From Sipunculus nudus (lineage: Eukaryota; Annelida; Sipuncula; Golfingiida; Sipunculidae), in contig CM049317.1 of assembly GCA_026874595.1 (NCBI GenBank), forward strand, positions 40,260,401-40,324,400: DNA of 64,000 bases. The letters are read 5' to 3'. The stretch's first letter is position 1. Each line of letters opens with the position of its first letter. The notes beneath the pieces are model-generated. The model was not told where the DNA came from. It saw nothing but the letters and a program-made list of their open reading frames with translations, and did not search any database. A program made the position numbers and the translations under genes. Shown here one piece after another: positions 47,718-59,601 of this stretch.

Positions 47718-50226
47718 ACAAGGGACCCATGGGTCACGGCGCTCAGCTGTTATATATGATAAAAAATATGATTTTGAAATGAGGCACATGCTGGTTTTGT
47801 GTGGTAATAAATAAAAGTTGCATTATGAGTTGTTGGTGTTTAGCTTATGTATGATTTTGATAGTTTCTTTGGAGACAGGGAAGAGATTGATTTCATTTAT
47901 TTTATTAACAAATGGAGTGCTATTGTCATATAGATTTTGACTTGGCCATATTACTGATAAGCAGCACATATAAGATAAGAGTTTAACTATTTATTAAAAT
48001 TTAAAAACAAATATTGTGCCAAATATAATTTTTATTAAAAATAATAAGAGAATTTTATGATTTTTTTAAAGGTAAATATAACTGAAATGATTGTTAAAAT
48101 AATATTACAGAATATATTCATGAATGCATTCATGAATACATTTTGAAAGTATTTGCACTGGTATTCAAATACTTTCATTTTTACCTGAATTCCCATTCTT
48201 ATGCAAGAAATTTTATAATGGAGTACATATTCATATTCATATTCAAATACATTTGCAAAGTATTAGTACCATGTCTGGTATTTATTCAGTTTTAGCCAAA
48301 CAATGATGTTGAGAATCCAAAATATAAACAAAGGACCCATGGGTCACGGCGCCCAGCTTAAGTTTCAAATTTTTGCAATTGCAAAATATTAAAAATATTC
48401 TATTGTAATGTTTTTCATTTATATAAGCATATGAGAAGCTATAAGAGGAAAGGGGCCCTCCTACTTGGTTATAGTAAAGTTCTAAATATATGATTGCAAA
48501 CTAAAACTCTGACAAGACTGTCATGAAGAAAAACAGTAAAAGTTTTGAGATACTATGATACATATGAAAAATTTACAGATGGACAGGCAAGTGGGCAGAA
48601 TGGACTAATACCTTTATTTCACTTTCAAGGGAATAATGCATTTAAGTTTATATATAAGCCTATTTTTTGTCATATCCACTTTTTCCATTAAAAGTTTATT
48701 TCTGATTCATTTTTTTTATTTACAAGTTTTATAAATTTGTAATAAAAAAACTGAAAATATAAGTTAAAATATTAGAATTCTAAGTTGCAATCATTATATA
48801 TCCAGAGTGTAGCTCATATTGGGTCATATTATGCATACATATATATTTTATTATTTTAAATCAAATGTTTAAACTGAATTTAAAAGAAAATAATGCCACA
48901 ACATGGCATCTACAAGATTATTCCTTGAATCCCTATGAAAAAGTTTTGCCATTGGAGTTTTCAGTACATGCTTAATTTTATTCACCGAAATAAAATAAAA
49001 GATTCAGTAAATTTGACAAAATAAAAACATCTTTTCAAATAAAGTATACACACAGTTGGTTGAATGAGGGTTAAAACAATATCATTATGCTAATTACAAT
49101 CTCAGCTATAATTTATTACTGGAATTAATAGCCAATTTCACACCTGGTGAAGTTTTACTCTTCTGAAGTAAAGCATTAATTATCTGATGAACATCCACAC
49201 TTTCATAGCAATACATCACTTTGTGGACACAATTAAATGTGCACTTTAATCATTGTAACCCTGGTGGTACAATACAAAATTTAAAATGCAGCATAGCCAA
49301 GAATAAAAAAAAAATACAGAAAATTATAACATTCATCTAGTTTATGCACCAGCTGGGAGGGGGGGGCAGTGCAGGGCAGAGGGGAAGCCTGCTAGTAGTG
49401 GCCAAGCTGAGCAAAGGCAAGCTGCCTGGGGTGGGTTACATAATGCCAGTGAAGGCTGTACTACTAGGTGGGCTAGATGTAAACAACACTTGACATGGTG
49501 TATGAAAACCTGAATAAAAGCTACTCTTTTCAATCAATTCCTTTGAAATTTCAGATTTTAAAAGATTACATCCTTTTGTATATATGCTGTGAAAATTAAA
49601 TCAACAGTGCTCACAGGGAAAAAACGTGCCATTGCTCAGGTTGGACAAAATTTTAAGGTATTGATTTTTTATTTATGCTAATAACTTGAAAAATTTGCAA
49701 AAATTCGGATCTAATTTTGGGTAAACAAATGAATCTTGATTAAATAAAGTTATGTTCCTGAAAAAAAAGTCTCCAGCTTCAGCAATTCTCATGTTAAGTG
49801 AGCAAATATATTTCCTGATTTTTAAAAAATTGCATTATATTTGGGCCCATAACTTCAGAATAATACCCAATACTGACCTAATTTTTGGTATGTGCACAGA
49901 AAATGTATGGAAGAATATGAAGAGAAATAAATATGATCAAAAACAGATCAGTGGTTTTGATATTAGGCAGCCTTGAAGTGTAACAATGGCTTTTTTATGG
50001 AAAACGGAGGTTTTTCCTTAATATCTCGAAGGAACAAAGTCCTAATGACCCAATTTTCGGTATGGAAGGAGATTTTGGAAACATCTCATGGTATGCAGAA
50101 TTTTGGATTCGTAGGTCCAACGGTTTTAAAACGTGCCCTGTTAACGGACGGACGGCCGGACGGACGGACGACGGACAAAGGACCACGACTATAGCTCAGA
50201 TGACTTATAGTCAGCTGAGCTAAAAA
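47718..50226 (+). repeat. interspersed repeat R1, unit 2
   Basis: Duplicate of the R1 at 36,251, with a shorter G run near 49,360 that shifts the offset from 11,467 to 11,466. A second internal 5' motif lies at about 48,328. Confidence 0.75.
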
Positions 50227-50433
50227 CACATGAGGATAATGGTCCAGATAATAACACTCTGGGAGTCACTAGTGACATGTCTAATGACTCGCCCGTACAG
50301 GATGCAGCATTCTCAAAGTCAGAAATTATCGTAGAACAGCATAAGGACCCTGATATTTCATGTTTGTTTCCCAGGGCATTTTTCTAAAGATGAGCTGTCA
50401 CAGAACCAAGTTTGTTTCTATGTCAAAAATGGA

Positions 50434-50934
50434 GTGCTTATGCGTAAATGGCGACCACCTGATGTATGCGCTGATGATGAGTGGGCCATCAAACATCAAA
50501 TAGTGATGCCCAAAAGCTTTCACAGTGAAGTTCTAAGCATGGCACATGAGGCTCCTTTGTCTGGCCATTTAGGTATAAATAAAACTTGTCAGAAAGTTAG
50601 TACACACTATTGGCCTAACCTCAGGAAAGATGTTGTACAATATTATAAATCATGCCAATCATGTCAGATGGTAGGCAAGCCCAATCAGAATCCTCCTAAG
50701 GCCCCACTTAGACCTATTCCTGCTTTCGAGGAACCATTCAGTAGGATTATTGTTGATTGTGTTGGACCACTGCCCAAAACAAAAACTGGACATGAATACT
50801 TGCTGACAATCATGTGCACATCTGCCTGGTTCCCTGAGGCAATACCATTGCGCAAAATTAATGCCAAAAGTGTTGTCAAAGCTCTGACCAAGTTTTTATA
50901 CAACTTCTGGATTACCAAACTCCGTCCAGTCTGA
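50434..50934 (+). CDS. integrase, zinc-binding and core part, unit 2
   Basis: Same 166-codon segment as unit 1 (HHCC, IIVDCVGPLP), ended by the same frameshift. Confidence 0.8.
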   Translation: MLMRKWRPPDVCADDEWAIKHQIVMPKSFHSEVLSMAHEAPLSGHLGINKTCQKVSTHYWPNLRKDVVQYYKSCQSCQMVGKPNQNPPKAPLRPIPAFEEPFSRIIVDCVGPLPKTKTGHEYLLTIMCTSAWFPEAIPLRKINAKSVVKALTKFLYNFWITKLRPV

Positions 50935-51452
50935 CCAAGGGTCTAATTTTATGTCTGGCTTATTCCAACAAGTTATGCTTGAGCTAGGTATAAAACAGTA
51001 CAGCTCTTCGCCATACCATCCTGAAAGTCAGGGCGCCCTCGAGCGTTTTCACCAGACATTAAAAAAACATGATCAGAACTTATTGCTATGACACACAGAA
51101 AGACTGGGATGATGGAATCCACCTATAGTTGTTTGCTGTAAGAGAAAACTTTCAAGAGTCCTTGGGTTTTAGTCCCTTTGAAATAGTTTTTGGACACTCC
51201 TTTCGCGGACCATTGAAACTGCTTTAAGAAAAACTCTTGTGTGAAAATCCTGATTCTCTTAGTTTACTGCAGTATGTCACAGACTTTCGCACTAAACTAC
51301 ACAATGCTTGTGAGATTGCAAAGTCAAATCTAAGATCTGCACAAAGTGGAATGAAAACAAATTATGACAAACACACTGTAAGTAGGACGTTTGTGCCTGG
51401 TGAAAAGGTCCTTGCCTTACTTCCCATCCCTGGCAGACCTCTGCAAGCTTGA
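50935..51452 (+). pseudogene. integrase C-terminal part, unit 2, broken
   Basis: Duplicate of 39,469-39,986 with the same stops. The 71-codon C-terminal frame is at 51,237-51,452 and the GPY motif follows. Confidence 0.75.
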
Positions 51453-51757
51453 TATTTTGGTCCTTACATTGTTGACAAGAAAGTCAGTGATTTAAATTAC
51501 ATACTGTTGACACCAGATAGACGTTAGAAGAAACAACTGTGCCATATTAACATGTTGAAATCATATTATGACAGAAATAGCACATCAGATGTTGTACATA
51601 ATGTTACTGCTGTAAATTGTGTACAACTGACCCTGACCCAGTTAAAGTAGATACTGATTGTAAGTGTGATGTAGACATTCAGTGTGGTGTACAGTACCAT
51701 TAAAAAACTTAGACGTGCTTAAAAACCTGGATGCCAAACTGTCACACCTAACCACAC

Positions 51758-52867
51758 ATGAACAACAAGAAGCTGCTGCGGAATTATGAACATTTGTTTA
51801 GTGACATTCCAACGCGAACTGACATGTTGTGCCATGACGTCGATGTTTGCGAGGCAAGCGCAATCAAGCAACATCCATATAGACTGAATCCAGAAAAGCA
51901 AAAGTATTCACAGTATGAGATTCAATATTTGCTGGATAATGATTTTATTGAACCTAGTAACAGTAACTGGAGTTCACCATTTACTCTTGTGCCAAAACCT
52001 GATGGAAATTACCGTATGTGCACAGATTATCGAAAACTGAACTCTGTCACCAAGACTGACACGTTCCCGGTTCCGAGGATCGATGATTGTGTTGATAGAG
52101 TCGGTAGCTACAGATATGTCTCCAAGTTTGACTTGCTAGAAGGATTCTGGCAAGTTCCGCTGACAGAACGAGCGAAGGAAGTGTCCGCATTTGTGACGCC
52201 GCAAGGACTGTACCAGTATAAAGTTGTGCCGTTTTGCATGAAGAACTCGCCAGCCACGTTCCAGCGCCTCATCCGTATGGTTGTCAAGGACATTCAGGGT
52301 TGTGACGCATATATTGATGACCTTATCGTGTACAGCGACACCTGGGAGAAACATCTGCAAATTCTTCGCGACCTCTTCGAAAGACTCAGTGAAGCACGTC
52401 TGACCGTCAACTTAGTGAAATCTGAGTTTTGTCATGCACAAGTAACATTTTTGGGTCATATTGTAGGGCAGGGTCAGGTAAAACCTGTTGATGCTAAGAT
52501 AAGTGCTATTTCTGCATTTCCTAGACCAGAAAACAAAAAGCAAATAATGTGTTTTCTTGCTATGGTTGGGTACTACAGGAAGTTTTGTCCAAATTTTGCT
52601 GCTGTAGCTGAACCTTTGACTAATTTGTTAAAGAAGAAACAAAAGTTTGTATGGAATGTTCAGTGTGAAAATGCATTTCAGAATTTGAAAGCCATTCTGC
52701 AAAGTTCACCAGTTTTAGCAGCTCCAGACTTTTCTGTACCTTTTAAGTTAGCAGTGGATGCTAGTGATGCTGCTGCTGGTGCTGTGTTGTTACAAGAATG
52801 CAATGATGGCATAGATCATCCAATTTGTTATTTCTCAAGCAAGTTTTATGCAAACCAGAAAAACTAA
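51758..52867 (+). CDS. reverse transcriptase with start of RNase H, unit 2
   Basis: Same 369 codons as unit 1, with motif A D125, YIDD 185-188 and RNase H D334. The same TAA interrupts RNase H, and the same truncation joins it to the LTR at 53,026. Confidence 0.9.
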   Translation: MNNKKLLRNYEHLFSDIPTRTDMLCHDVDVCEASAIKQHPYRLNPEKQKYSQYEIQYLLDNDFIEPSNSNWSSPFTLVPKPDGNYRMCTDYRKLNSVTKTDTFPVPRIDDCVDRVGSYRYVSKFDLLEGFWQVPLTERAKEVSAFVTPQGLYQYKVVPFCMKNSPATFQRLIRMVVKDIQGCDAYIDDLIVYSDTWEKHLQILRDLFERLSEARLTVNLVKSEFCHAQVTFLGHIVGQGQVKPVDAKISAISAFPRPENKKQIMCFLAMVGYYRKFCPNFAAVAEPLTNLLKKKQKFVWNVQCENAFQNLKAILQSSPVLAAPDFSVPFKLAVDASDAAAGAVLLQECNDGIDHPICYFSSKFYANQKN

Positions 52868-53025
52868 TCCACTATTGAAAAAGAATGTTTGGCTTTGATT
52901 TTGGCGTTGCAACATGTTGAAGTTTATGTTACTTCATCAGTCAGGCCTATCATTGTCTTCAGTGATCACAATCCCCTCACGTTCATGAAAAAGTTGCTCT
53001 ATTATTAGACGGGCGTAACTCGTGT

Positions 53026-53762
53026 TGTTGTTGCATTTTATGTTTGATCCGTACTAGTTGAACTCTCGTTGTCATGTGGGCCTTGAGCTTTAACGCTTGG
53101 TCGTGGGTCACGTGATCAGCCTGGTATGTGTAGAGACACACGGCTATGTCTTTCTAGAGAATTGCTGAAACGTGTGATGGGCAAGAACTTATAGACTGTT
53201 CGAGAAGTAGAAAATTCCCGGCTCGAGGTGTGAAGGTATATAAAGGGCTGTTTTTTAGAACCAGGGGGCAGACAGCAGAGCAGATACCAGCGGACGCAGA
53301 AGCGTGTGTCAGATTCTAAGACCTTATCCGACGAATGCGGCAATTATACATTTCAAGAACTTTCTCCTGAATTTTATACATTTGGACTTCAGTTTACTTT
53401 CTGTGTTGTTGCAAGAACTTTCCACTGGACTGTCATTCTCCGAGAGTTAACATTCAAAGGACTTATCTTGGTGACACTGTTGGTATCCAGGTATTGTACC
53501 ATTATCTTTCTGTGTGATTGTACTGACTTGTTGCTATAACGCTGTGTTACTGTATAATTGTATTGATTTAGTGTATTGTATTGTTAGGGTTGTTTTAGGA
53601 ATAAATTATACTTATTTGTTAACAAAAATCCACTGACTTCTTTATTCATTCCCCTAGACATTTCCCGCTGCCTAGTGTTACAGAGTCTGATTTTTTTTAT
53701 CTCCATTACAAAATTTGTATTCATCACGCATACGTGATCTGTTTATATTAGGTTCCGTAACA
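53026..53762 (+). repeat. LTR 3, uninterrupted
   Basis: A 737-bp LTR, TGTTGTTGC...CCGTAACA. TATATAAAG lies at 53,237-53,245 and AATAAA near 53,601. It lacks the 1.56-kb insertion and shows the empty site GACATTTCCCG. About 3% substitutions separate it from LTR1 and the right part of LTR2, so it is the true 3' LTR of the original insertion. Confidence 0.85.
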
Positions 53763-54345
53763 CTGAATATTTATTCCAGTAATAAAAATATAGCTGAGAT
53801 GATTTAAAAATAATTAAATATATGTGTATGCATAATATGACCTGATGTGAGCTAAACTTTGGATAAATAATGATGCAACTTACAATTCTGATATTGTAAA
53901 TTATATTTTTTCAGATTTTTTTTATTACAAATTTATATAACATGTAAATAAAAAAGGAATCTGATAAAGAATATTAATGAAAAAAGTGAATATGCTAAAA
54001 AAAGGTTTAATATAAAGTTAAATGGATTATTCCCTGAAAGTGAAATAAAGTTATCAGTCCATTCTGTCCACTTGCCTGTCCATCTGTAAATTTTTCATAT
54101 GCACCACAGTATCTCAAAACTTTTACTGTTTTTCTTCATGACAGTCTTGTCAGAGTATTAGTTATGCAATGATATATTTAGAACTTTACTATAACAAAGT
54201 AGGAGGGCCATTTCCTCTTAGCTTCTCATATGCTTATAAATATGAAAAACATTACAATAGAGATAAACATATTTTGCATTTGCTATAATTTTTCCAATCT
54301 TCAGGTGAGCGCCGTGACCCATGGGTCCCTTGCTTTTTACTTTCT
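53763..54345 (-). repeat. interspersed repeat R1, reversed 5' fragment
   Basis: Runs backwards from the 5' motif GACCCATGGGTC (54,318-54,329) and matches 62,690-63,170 and 36,861-37,400. It is internally deleted and abuts LTR3 directly. Confidence 0.7.
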
Positions 54346-54654
54346 TTGTACATTTATGTCACACATGTACTTAAAAAAAGTTATCAAGTAGTTTTCAAAT
54401 AATGGTCAATTGTTATCAGGGAAGGATTATACCAAATGTATATCCCATTGCACAGGTTCGCATTAGGCATGTAGATCTTGTATATATATCAGAAATAATG
54501 ATGCCCGCTGCATGACAGTTTCCATATGAAGACCCTAACAAAATGTGATTTTGTAACAATGTCATTATATATATGCTATAATTATTATATACATTATATA
54601 ATTCTAACAACATTCACCTGAGGATCGGGTCTCTTCCCGTGAAACAGTCTGTAG
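54346..54654. other. no gene or element recognised
   Basis: AT-rich. The only frame, on the minus strand (54,613-54,416), has no family resemblance. Confidence 0.3.
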
Positions 54655-54676
54655 TTACAGTGTTGTTTTTCTTCAT

Positions 54677-54742
<66 letters not shown>

Positions 54743-54857
54743 GTAACTCTGAAGAAAAACAACACTGTTAATTCACAAGTTTTTCTTCAGAGTTATACCG
54801 CTCTGGCCTAGCTTGTAGGCCATAGAGCACTTTACATCGGAGGGTAACACTACCTTC

Positions 54858-54913
<56 letters not shown>

Positions 54914-54930
54914 TATATATATATGTGATG
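54655..54930. repeat. AT microsatellites flanked by long inverted repeats
   Basis: An (AT)n run at about 54,681-54,736 is bracketed by a ~20-bp inverted repeat (54,655-54,675 with 54,750-54,771, core GTGTTGTTTTTCTTCA). A second inverted pair, 54,743-54,760 with 54,778-54,796, overlaps it. Another (AT)n run lies at about 54,870-54,925. Probably a small foldback element with a microsatellite core. Confidence 0.7.
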
Positions 54931-55456
54931 GGGTTCGATGACAACACCTTCATTGGTTTGATTCATTTTATTACGACAACTTGAGTATGAACAAAAAAAA
55001 ACCCTGTAACAAAAAGTACAGAAACTTAATTCAACGTTCCTGTCAAATCATTATGACAAATCAAATCAAATACAATGTATTATTAGACACACTGAACATA
55101 TAATCAGCTTTGTTAAACCTTATTAATTGAAATATTTGTGATTTCATTTTGACAAAACATAAAATATTCTCTGTATTCAGAAAACAGCATAATAAATTGA
55201 ATGACAATCACCTCGACTTCCGTACAAGTACATGTAGCGTGTAAGTGATCTGTTTGGACCCTTTGAACATTAATGTCCGTGCTGAACTGTTACATATTAA
55301 AGTTTGGTAAGATTACATTAGTTACAACCAATCTTTACAATAAATGTTGTCGTGACAAATGAACACAAATAAAGATTACAAGAATAATGGTATCATTAAA
55401 CACAACATATTCATCTAACACAAAACAACTCTAAATACTATACTAACCACTTTCAT
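54931..55456. other. no gene seen
   Basis: AT-rich unique-looking sequence without frames, repeats or structured elements that I can recognise. Confidence 0.3.
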
Positions 55457-56248
55457 GGGTTCTTCCCTGCGATAATAATCACAGAGGATCACTTTCATGG
55501 GTTCTTCCTACGCTCCCGAGGCAGCGGAAATCTTGCGCTTCTAAAGAAGCAACTGCATGATTTTCACGCTGCCAGCTTTGACCGTTTATGATATATTTAG
55601 ACACCAGATCGCGGTTTGTTGTCCACTGAAATAAACGTGCGTACGATGTGACAAGCAGCCAATCAGATGCCAATAAACAAACACTCGACAGGCATCCTGG
55701 CTTCGCCCATTGCCGCGCTTCAAGCGCCTCTTGATCAGTTTCCGGTCGAATTTAAATTGCTCCCTCTGCATTCTCGCATCATCGACCGATTCGATTATGA
55801 CATTATGACTGTGTTAGCGTAGCCATGTACCTGTTGTCTGCAGAACTGAAACCAGCCAGCGAGGTGTGCACGCAGCCTTTGTTGTTACGTTTCGTTTGAA
55901 TTACAGCTCACCGGCCGAGCATCCTATGTGCCCAAGGCCCTAAGCAAACCACGTCAGGGGCAATTCTCTCTGAGCCTGTGGCCTGTTCAGACGGTTACGC
56001 TGGGGGATGAGCTGTCACTCAAAAAGAAATTAATATGATTGGCTCCGTGTATTCCTCGCTTGGCTTTGTCTTCCAGCACATGGTCTCATCTGATTGGACA
56101 AAAATACAGTGCTCCCCTCTGGTGTTGCAATTCAGGATACGAGGTCATAACAAACAGCGCCTTATTACGATATAGGAAGTAGCCCCATAGGTAAAGCGCT
56201 GTGTAAAGAGCGTAGGGTTCTTCCCTGCGATAATAATCACAGAGGATC
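55457..56248. repeat. GC-richer stretch bounded by 34-bp direct repeats
   Basis: An exact 34-bp direct repeat starting GGGTTCTTCCCTGCGATAAT lies at 55,457-55,490 and 56,215-56,248. A 12-bp partial (CATGGGTTCTTC) follows the first. The stretch between is richer in GC and CpG than its surroundings. Minus-strand frames (55,673-55,479 and 55,771-55,586) match no family I know. Promoter-like region or inserted segment; undecided. Confidence 0.5.
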
Positions 56249-57545
56249 GCCGCTTGTTCCTATATGAACCTGGCTTTACTGTTTCGGTGGTACCTGCAAT
56301 GCCATGAAGCTGGACAATAACATAGGGCCGGGTGTTACCCTTAACTGGCCAGCACTTTCCCTAAGTTACATCCCTTACAGGACACCTACTTCACCAGAAC
56401 GTTACGCCTTACACACAAGTCACAAGGACATACATATAGTACATGAACAAACAAAAACATTAACCCTTCCTGACCTATATAGGCCTATAGGCCTACCACG
56501 TGAATCCATGCAGTCATATTATAGTGATATTAATTAATACACCCTCTGCACGTTAGAGATAGATAAACTCTAATGGTTACGAACAGAAAAGTTATCACAA
56601 GACTAACAACATTATTCACAATCCTTATATTACCTGTATGGTAAATACAAGCATCACCACGCATCAATGCATTGAATATATAACCCGACGTGTCCTTTAT
56701 GGGCCCTTTATACGTAATATTACTCATACAACATATCTCAATATCTTAACAGTACATTCCAATAAATCTGCTTCATACCCATAGTATTAGCTTACATTTC
56801 TATGAGCGTAATATATCAGATACATGGAACTATACATAATAAGGAAAAACCTAGCTCTACTGTACTCACTCTAATCATATAGACATTTGTAACAACCACT
56901 TACATAGTTTGCAGCTCACAAGTCTGTGCCGGTGCTCTCAATCGAAAGTTTTAGTATTAGTTTGCTTGCTTGTTTGTCACTCTTCCTTCCTTCCGTTGAC
57001 ATGAATATTAAGTATACTATAAGTGAAGCGGCTTGAATGCCGAAGTGTGAAACTTCAAGTGCATTCATTTATAATTGACTAACTATTTGTAACTACTGAA
57101 ACGGCGGAAACGGCGACACATTTATGAATTTAGCATCACTACAGCCTGAAGACTCGCGCAATGGAATCCGTTGCATTCTCCTTAAAAACGGGGTAAAAGG
57201 AACCAATTGACGGAACAACCAATAGAAAACCGAATTTTTGTGGGAGGAAGCCACGTAACCCAAAAGTATCCCTGACTATATATGAATATAAATTAATATT
57301 TAGCATCTCGGTCTGGAAGTGTAATTGTTTCGTCTGAAGCGTTTAACAGTATAGTGCAAGAGGACACTGGGCAACTCGACCACATGTTCCAGCAATAAAA
57401 CTCTCATTTATCAGACGTGGTCAACACGCTAGATGCGACAAGCTGACTTGGTAAGGTCATGTGCAACATATTACCAGATGTCGTCTAGGTTTGTTTACAC
57501 ACGGACATGGGAAATAGGGCGACCTTGTCACATATATATTAGACC
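56249..57545. other. no gene supported
   Basis: A 77-codon frame at 56,304-56,537 and a 65-codon minus frame at 56,727-56,530 lack any recognisable motif. Nothing else is structured. Confidence 0.3.
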
Positions 57546-57597
57546 CAGTTGTACGTGGCTCTGTTAATCTGTTCATTTAACAGAGCCACAACTGGTA
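57546..57597. repeat. strong hairpin beside the foldback element
   Basis: GTGGCTCTGTTAA and TTAACAGAGCCAC form a 13-bp perfect stem around a 9-base spacer. The arms extend outwards imperfectly (CCAGTTGT and AACTGG). It ends about 15 bp before the foldback element starts. Confidence 0.75.
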
Positions 57598-57610
57598 AGC
57601 CCGTAACATA

Positions 57611-59491
57611 GGGAGGGTATAATTCGCTGATCAGCGCGCTGATCAGCGGTCTGCAGTATAAAACGATGATCAGCGCGCTGATCAGCCACCTTTCAATTAA
57701 AGCATTAATTTGAGGCAAAGTATCTCCCATATAACAACCTCCGCCTATTTTGTGATAAAATATGATTAAAAGACACCCTTCCTATCGGTATTACATATTT
57801 ACAAACATATGCATATATTTTATTGTGTTCGTAATTATACATGAAACGCAAGTTACCTGCCTGTGACTATTTCGCTGATCAGCGGCGCTGATCATGAACC
57901 TTTCAATCCAGGCATTTATTTTAGACAAATAAACCCCATATAACAACCTCCGACTATTGTGTGATTAAATATGATTTAAAGATACATATTCTATAAGTGT
58001 TTCATATTCACAAACAACGAAAACACTTTTAATGTGTTACTTATTATGCATGAAACCTTTCTACCACCTATTTCGCTGATCAGCAAACTGCGCAATCGCT
58101 TGATGCTGATATAGTGGTAATTTGCTGGTAGATTTTCACCGGCCAGGTGATAAAAAAAGCTGAGATTAAAATTAAGTTTGAATGAATTTAAAAATTTTAA
58201 TTTATTAACAATATCTTGCACATATATTTAAGTGAAAATGCCACTAATGAACCAACAGCAAAATATTGTGGACTGTGGACTTTTTTGCAATCGGTAATAT
58301 TGTTGATTAAAAAAAATGATTTAAAAGGAGGCCTTTATAGGAACTTTTTGATCAGACAAAAGTGAGAGGGCAATCATTAATTATTTAGAAGAAGACATAT
58401 TGAGTCGTTTTCCTAAAGTAACCGTCAAAGGATATACCATTTAATGGAAGGGTCTTTCTACGAAAAACTTCCCATTTCAGCAGGTATACAGCATCTGAAA
58501 AATAACATCTAAATATTTATTTTATGGAGTCTATTGTGGCAATAACTACTAGTATATAAAATTTCTTTCAGCAGAGCAGGTACTTTCATGTTGAATTATA
58601 GTTTCGGCTAATTTAATGCCCTATAAGTGTATCATCAATTTCAACACTGTAACTTGCGCGGTCCCGCATTATTTATTTAGAAAAAATATATGGAAGGTTC
58701 ACTTGTACGATGTATTGTATAATAAAAATATATTATAACCTTGTAAACTGCGTATTTTTAATTTTAATGTGTTCCGATTATATCCTGAAACAAAATAAAA
58801 CTGCAACCCACAGAAGGTATAATGCAATAAATAAAAGGGATATTTATAGCAATCTTCCTCGGTCAATAAAAATGTTGGCGATAAAATCATTTTTTAATAT
58901 GTTTCTAAGTCATTTTATTTATTTCTTGAAATTATGCCTTTTTAAACATGTAACGGTGTTAGAGAAGAAGAACTGTGTTGAATTAAAATAAATGAAATCA
59001 TTGGCAAATTTATTACTTAAAGCATGCAGACTTCTTTTATAATAAATATTTTAAAAGTTTAATATTTTATAATACCTAACAGGCTAACACCCTATAAAAA
59101 TGATGAAGTTTTGAAAAACATTGCCATTGTAAAATTTAGATGTTACATACATGTTACCTTATTGTTTTAACACCGTTTATCGACATTCACTACTCTTAAA
59201 AGTTAAAAAAGAAACGGTGATGATTTATTATAGTGTTGTAATTAAAAGTAATTACTCCTTCAACCTTTCTAGTACTCAGTATATTTTTGTTGATAGTGTA
59301 TGCTGTTTTCCAAAACTATGAAAAGCATTCCTATTCCAATCATTTTTTAGAAATATATAAGTAACGATGTTAAAGCAATAGATATGCGGACATTTTTACA
59401 AAATAATGGAAATGTCCTGTTATAAAATGAAAAAAAATAAATAAATACCGATAATATTTTTTGTGGAGTTATTCTTTGACGTTACTTCCTT

Positions 59492-59558
<67 letters not shown>

Positions 59559-59559
59559 G

Positions 59560-59601
<42 letters not shown>

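Larger units (their letters stand above)
30095..53762 (+). mobile_element. tandem Gmr1-like Ty3/gypsy retrotransposon, LTR-int-LTR-int-LTR
   Basis: Three LTRs (30,095-32,388; 41,560-43,855; 53,026-53,762) enclose two internal regions of about 9.17 kb. Domain order in both is capsid, zinc knuckle, protease, integrase, reverse transcriptase, RNase H. Integrase before RT is the hallmark of the Gmr1 group of Ty3/gypsy elements; most of that family has integrase last. The two 11.47-kb units differ by only a few substitutions and homopolymer lengths. They share the same stops, frameshifts, RNase H truncation and three nested insertions, so the second copy arose by DNA duplication and not by retrotransposition. 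No matching target duplication flanks LTR1 and LTR3 (ATATG against CTGAA). The element is inactive as it stands. Confidence 0.85.

Noticed and set aside
30095-53762. Two independent retrotransposon insertions in tandem
   Set aside because: Identical stops, frameshifts and three identical nested insertions, plus the shared middle LTR, require DNA duplication. An assembly duplication cannot be excluded from sequence alone.
55479-55771. Two minus-strand frames in the GC-rich segment
   Set aside because: No recognisable domain, no splice support, and they overlap each other in different frames.
58710-58991. 93-codon frame inside the foldback element
   Set aside because: Low-complexity, AT-driven composition with no motif; not a transposase.
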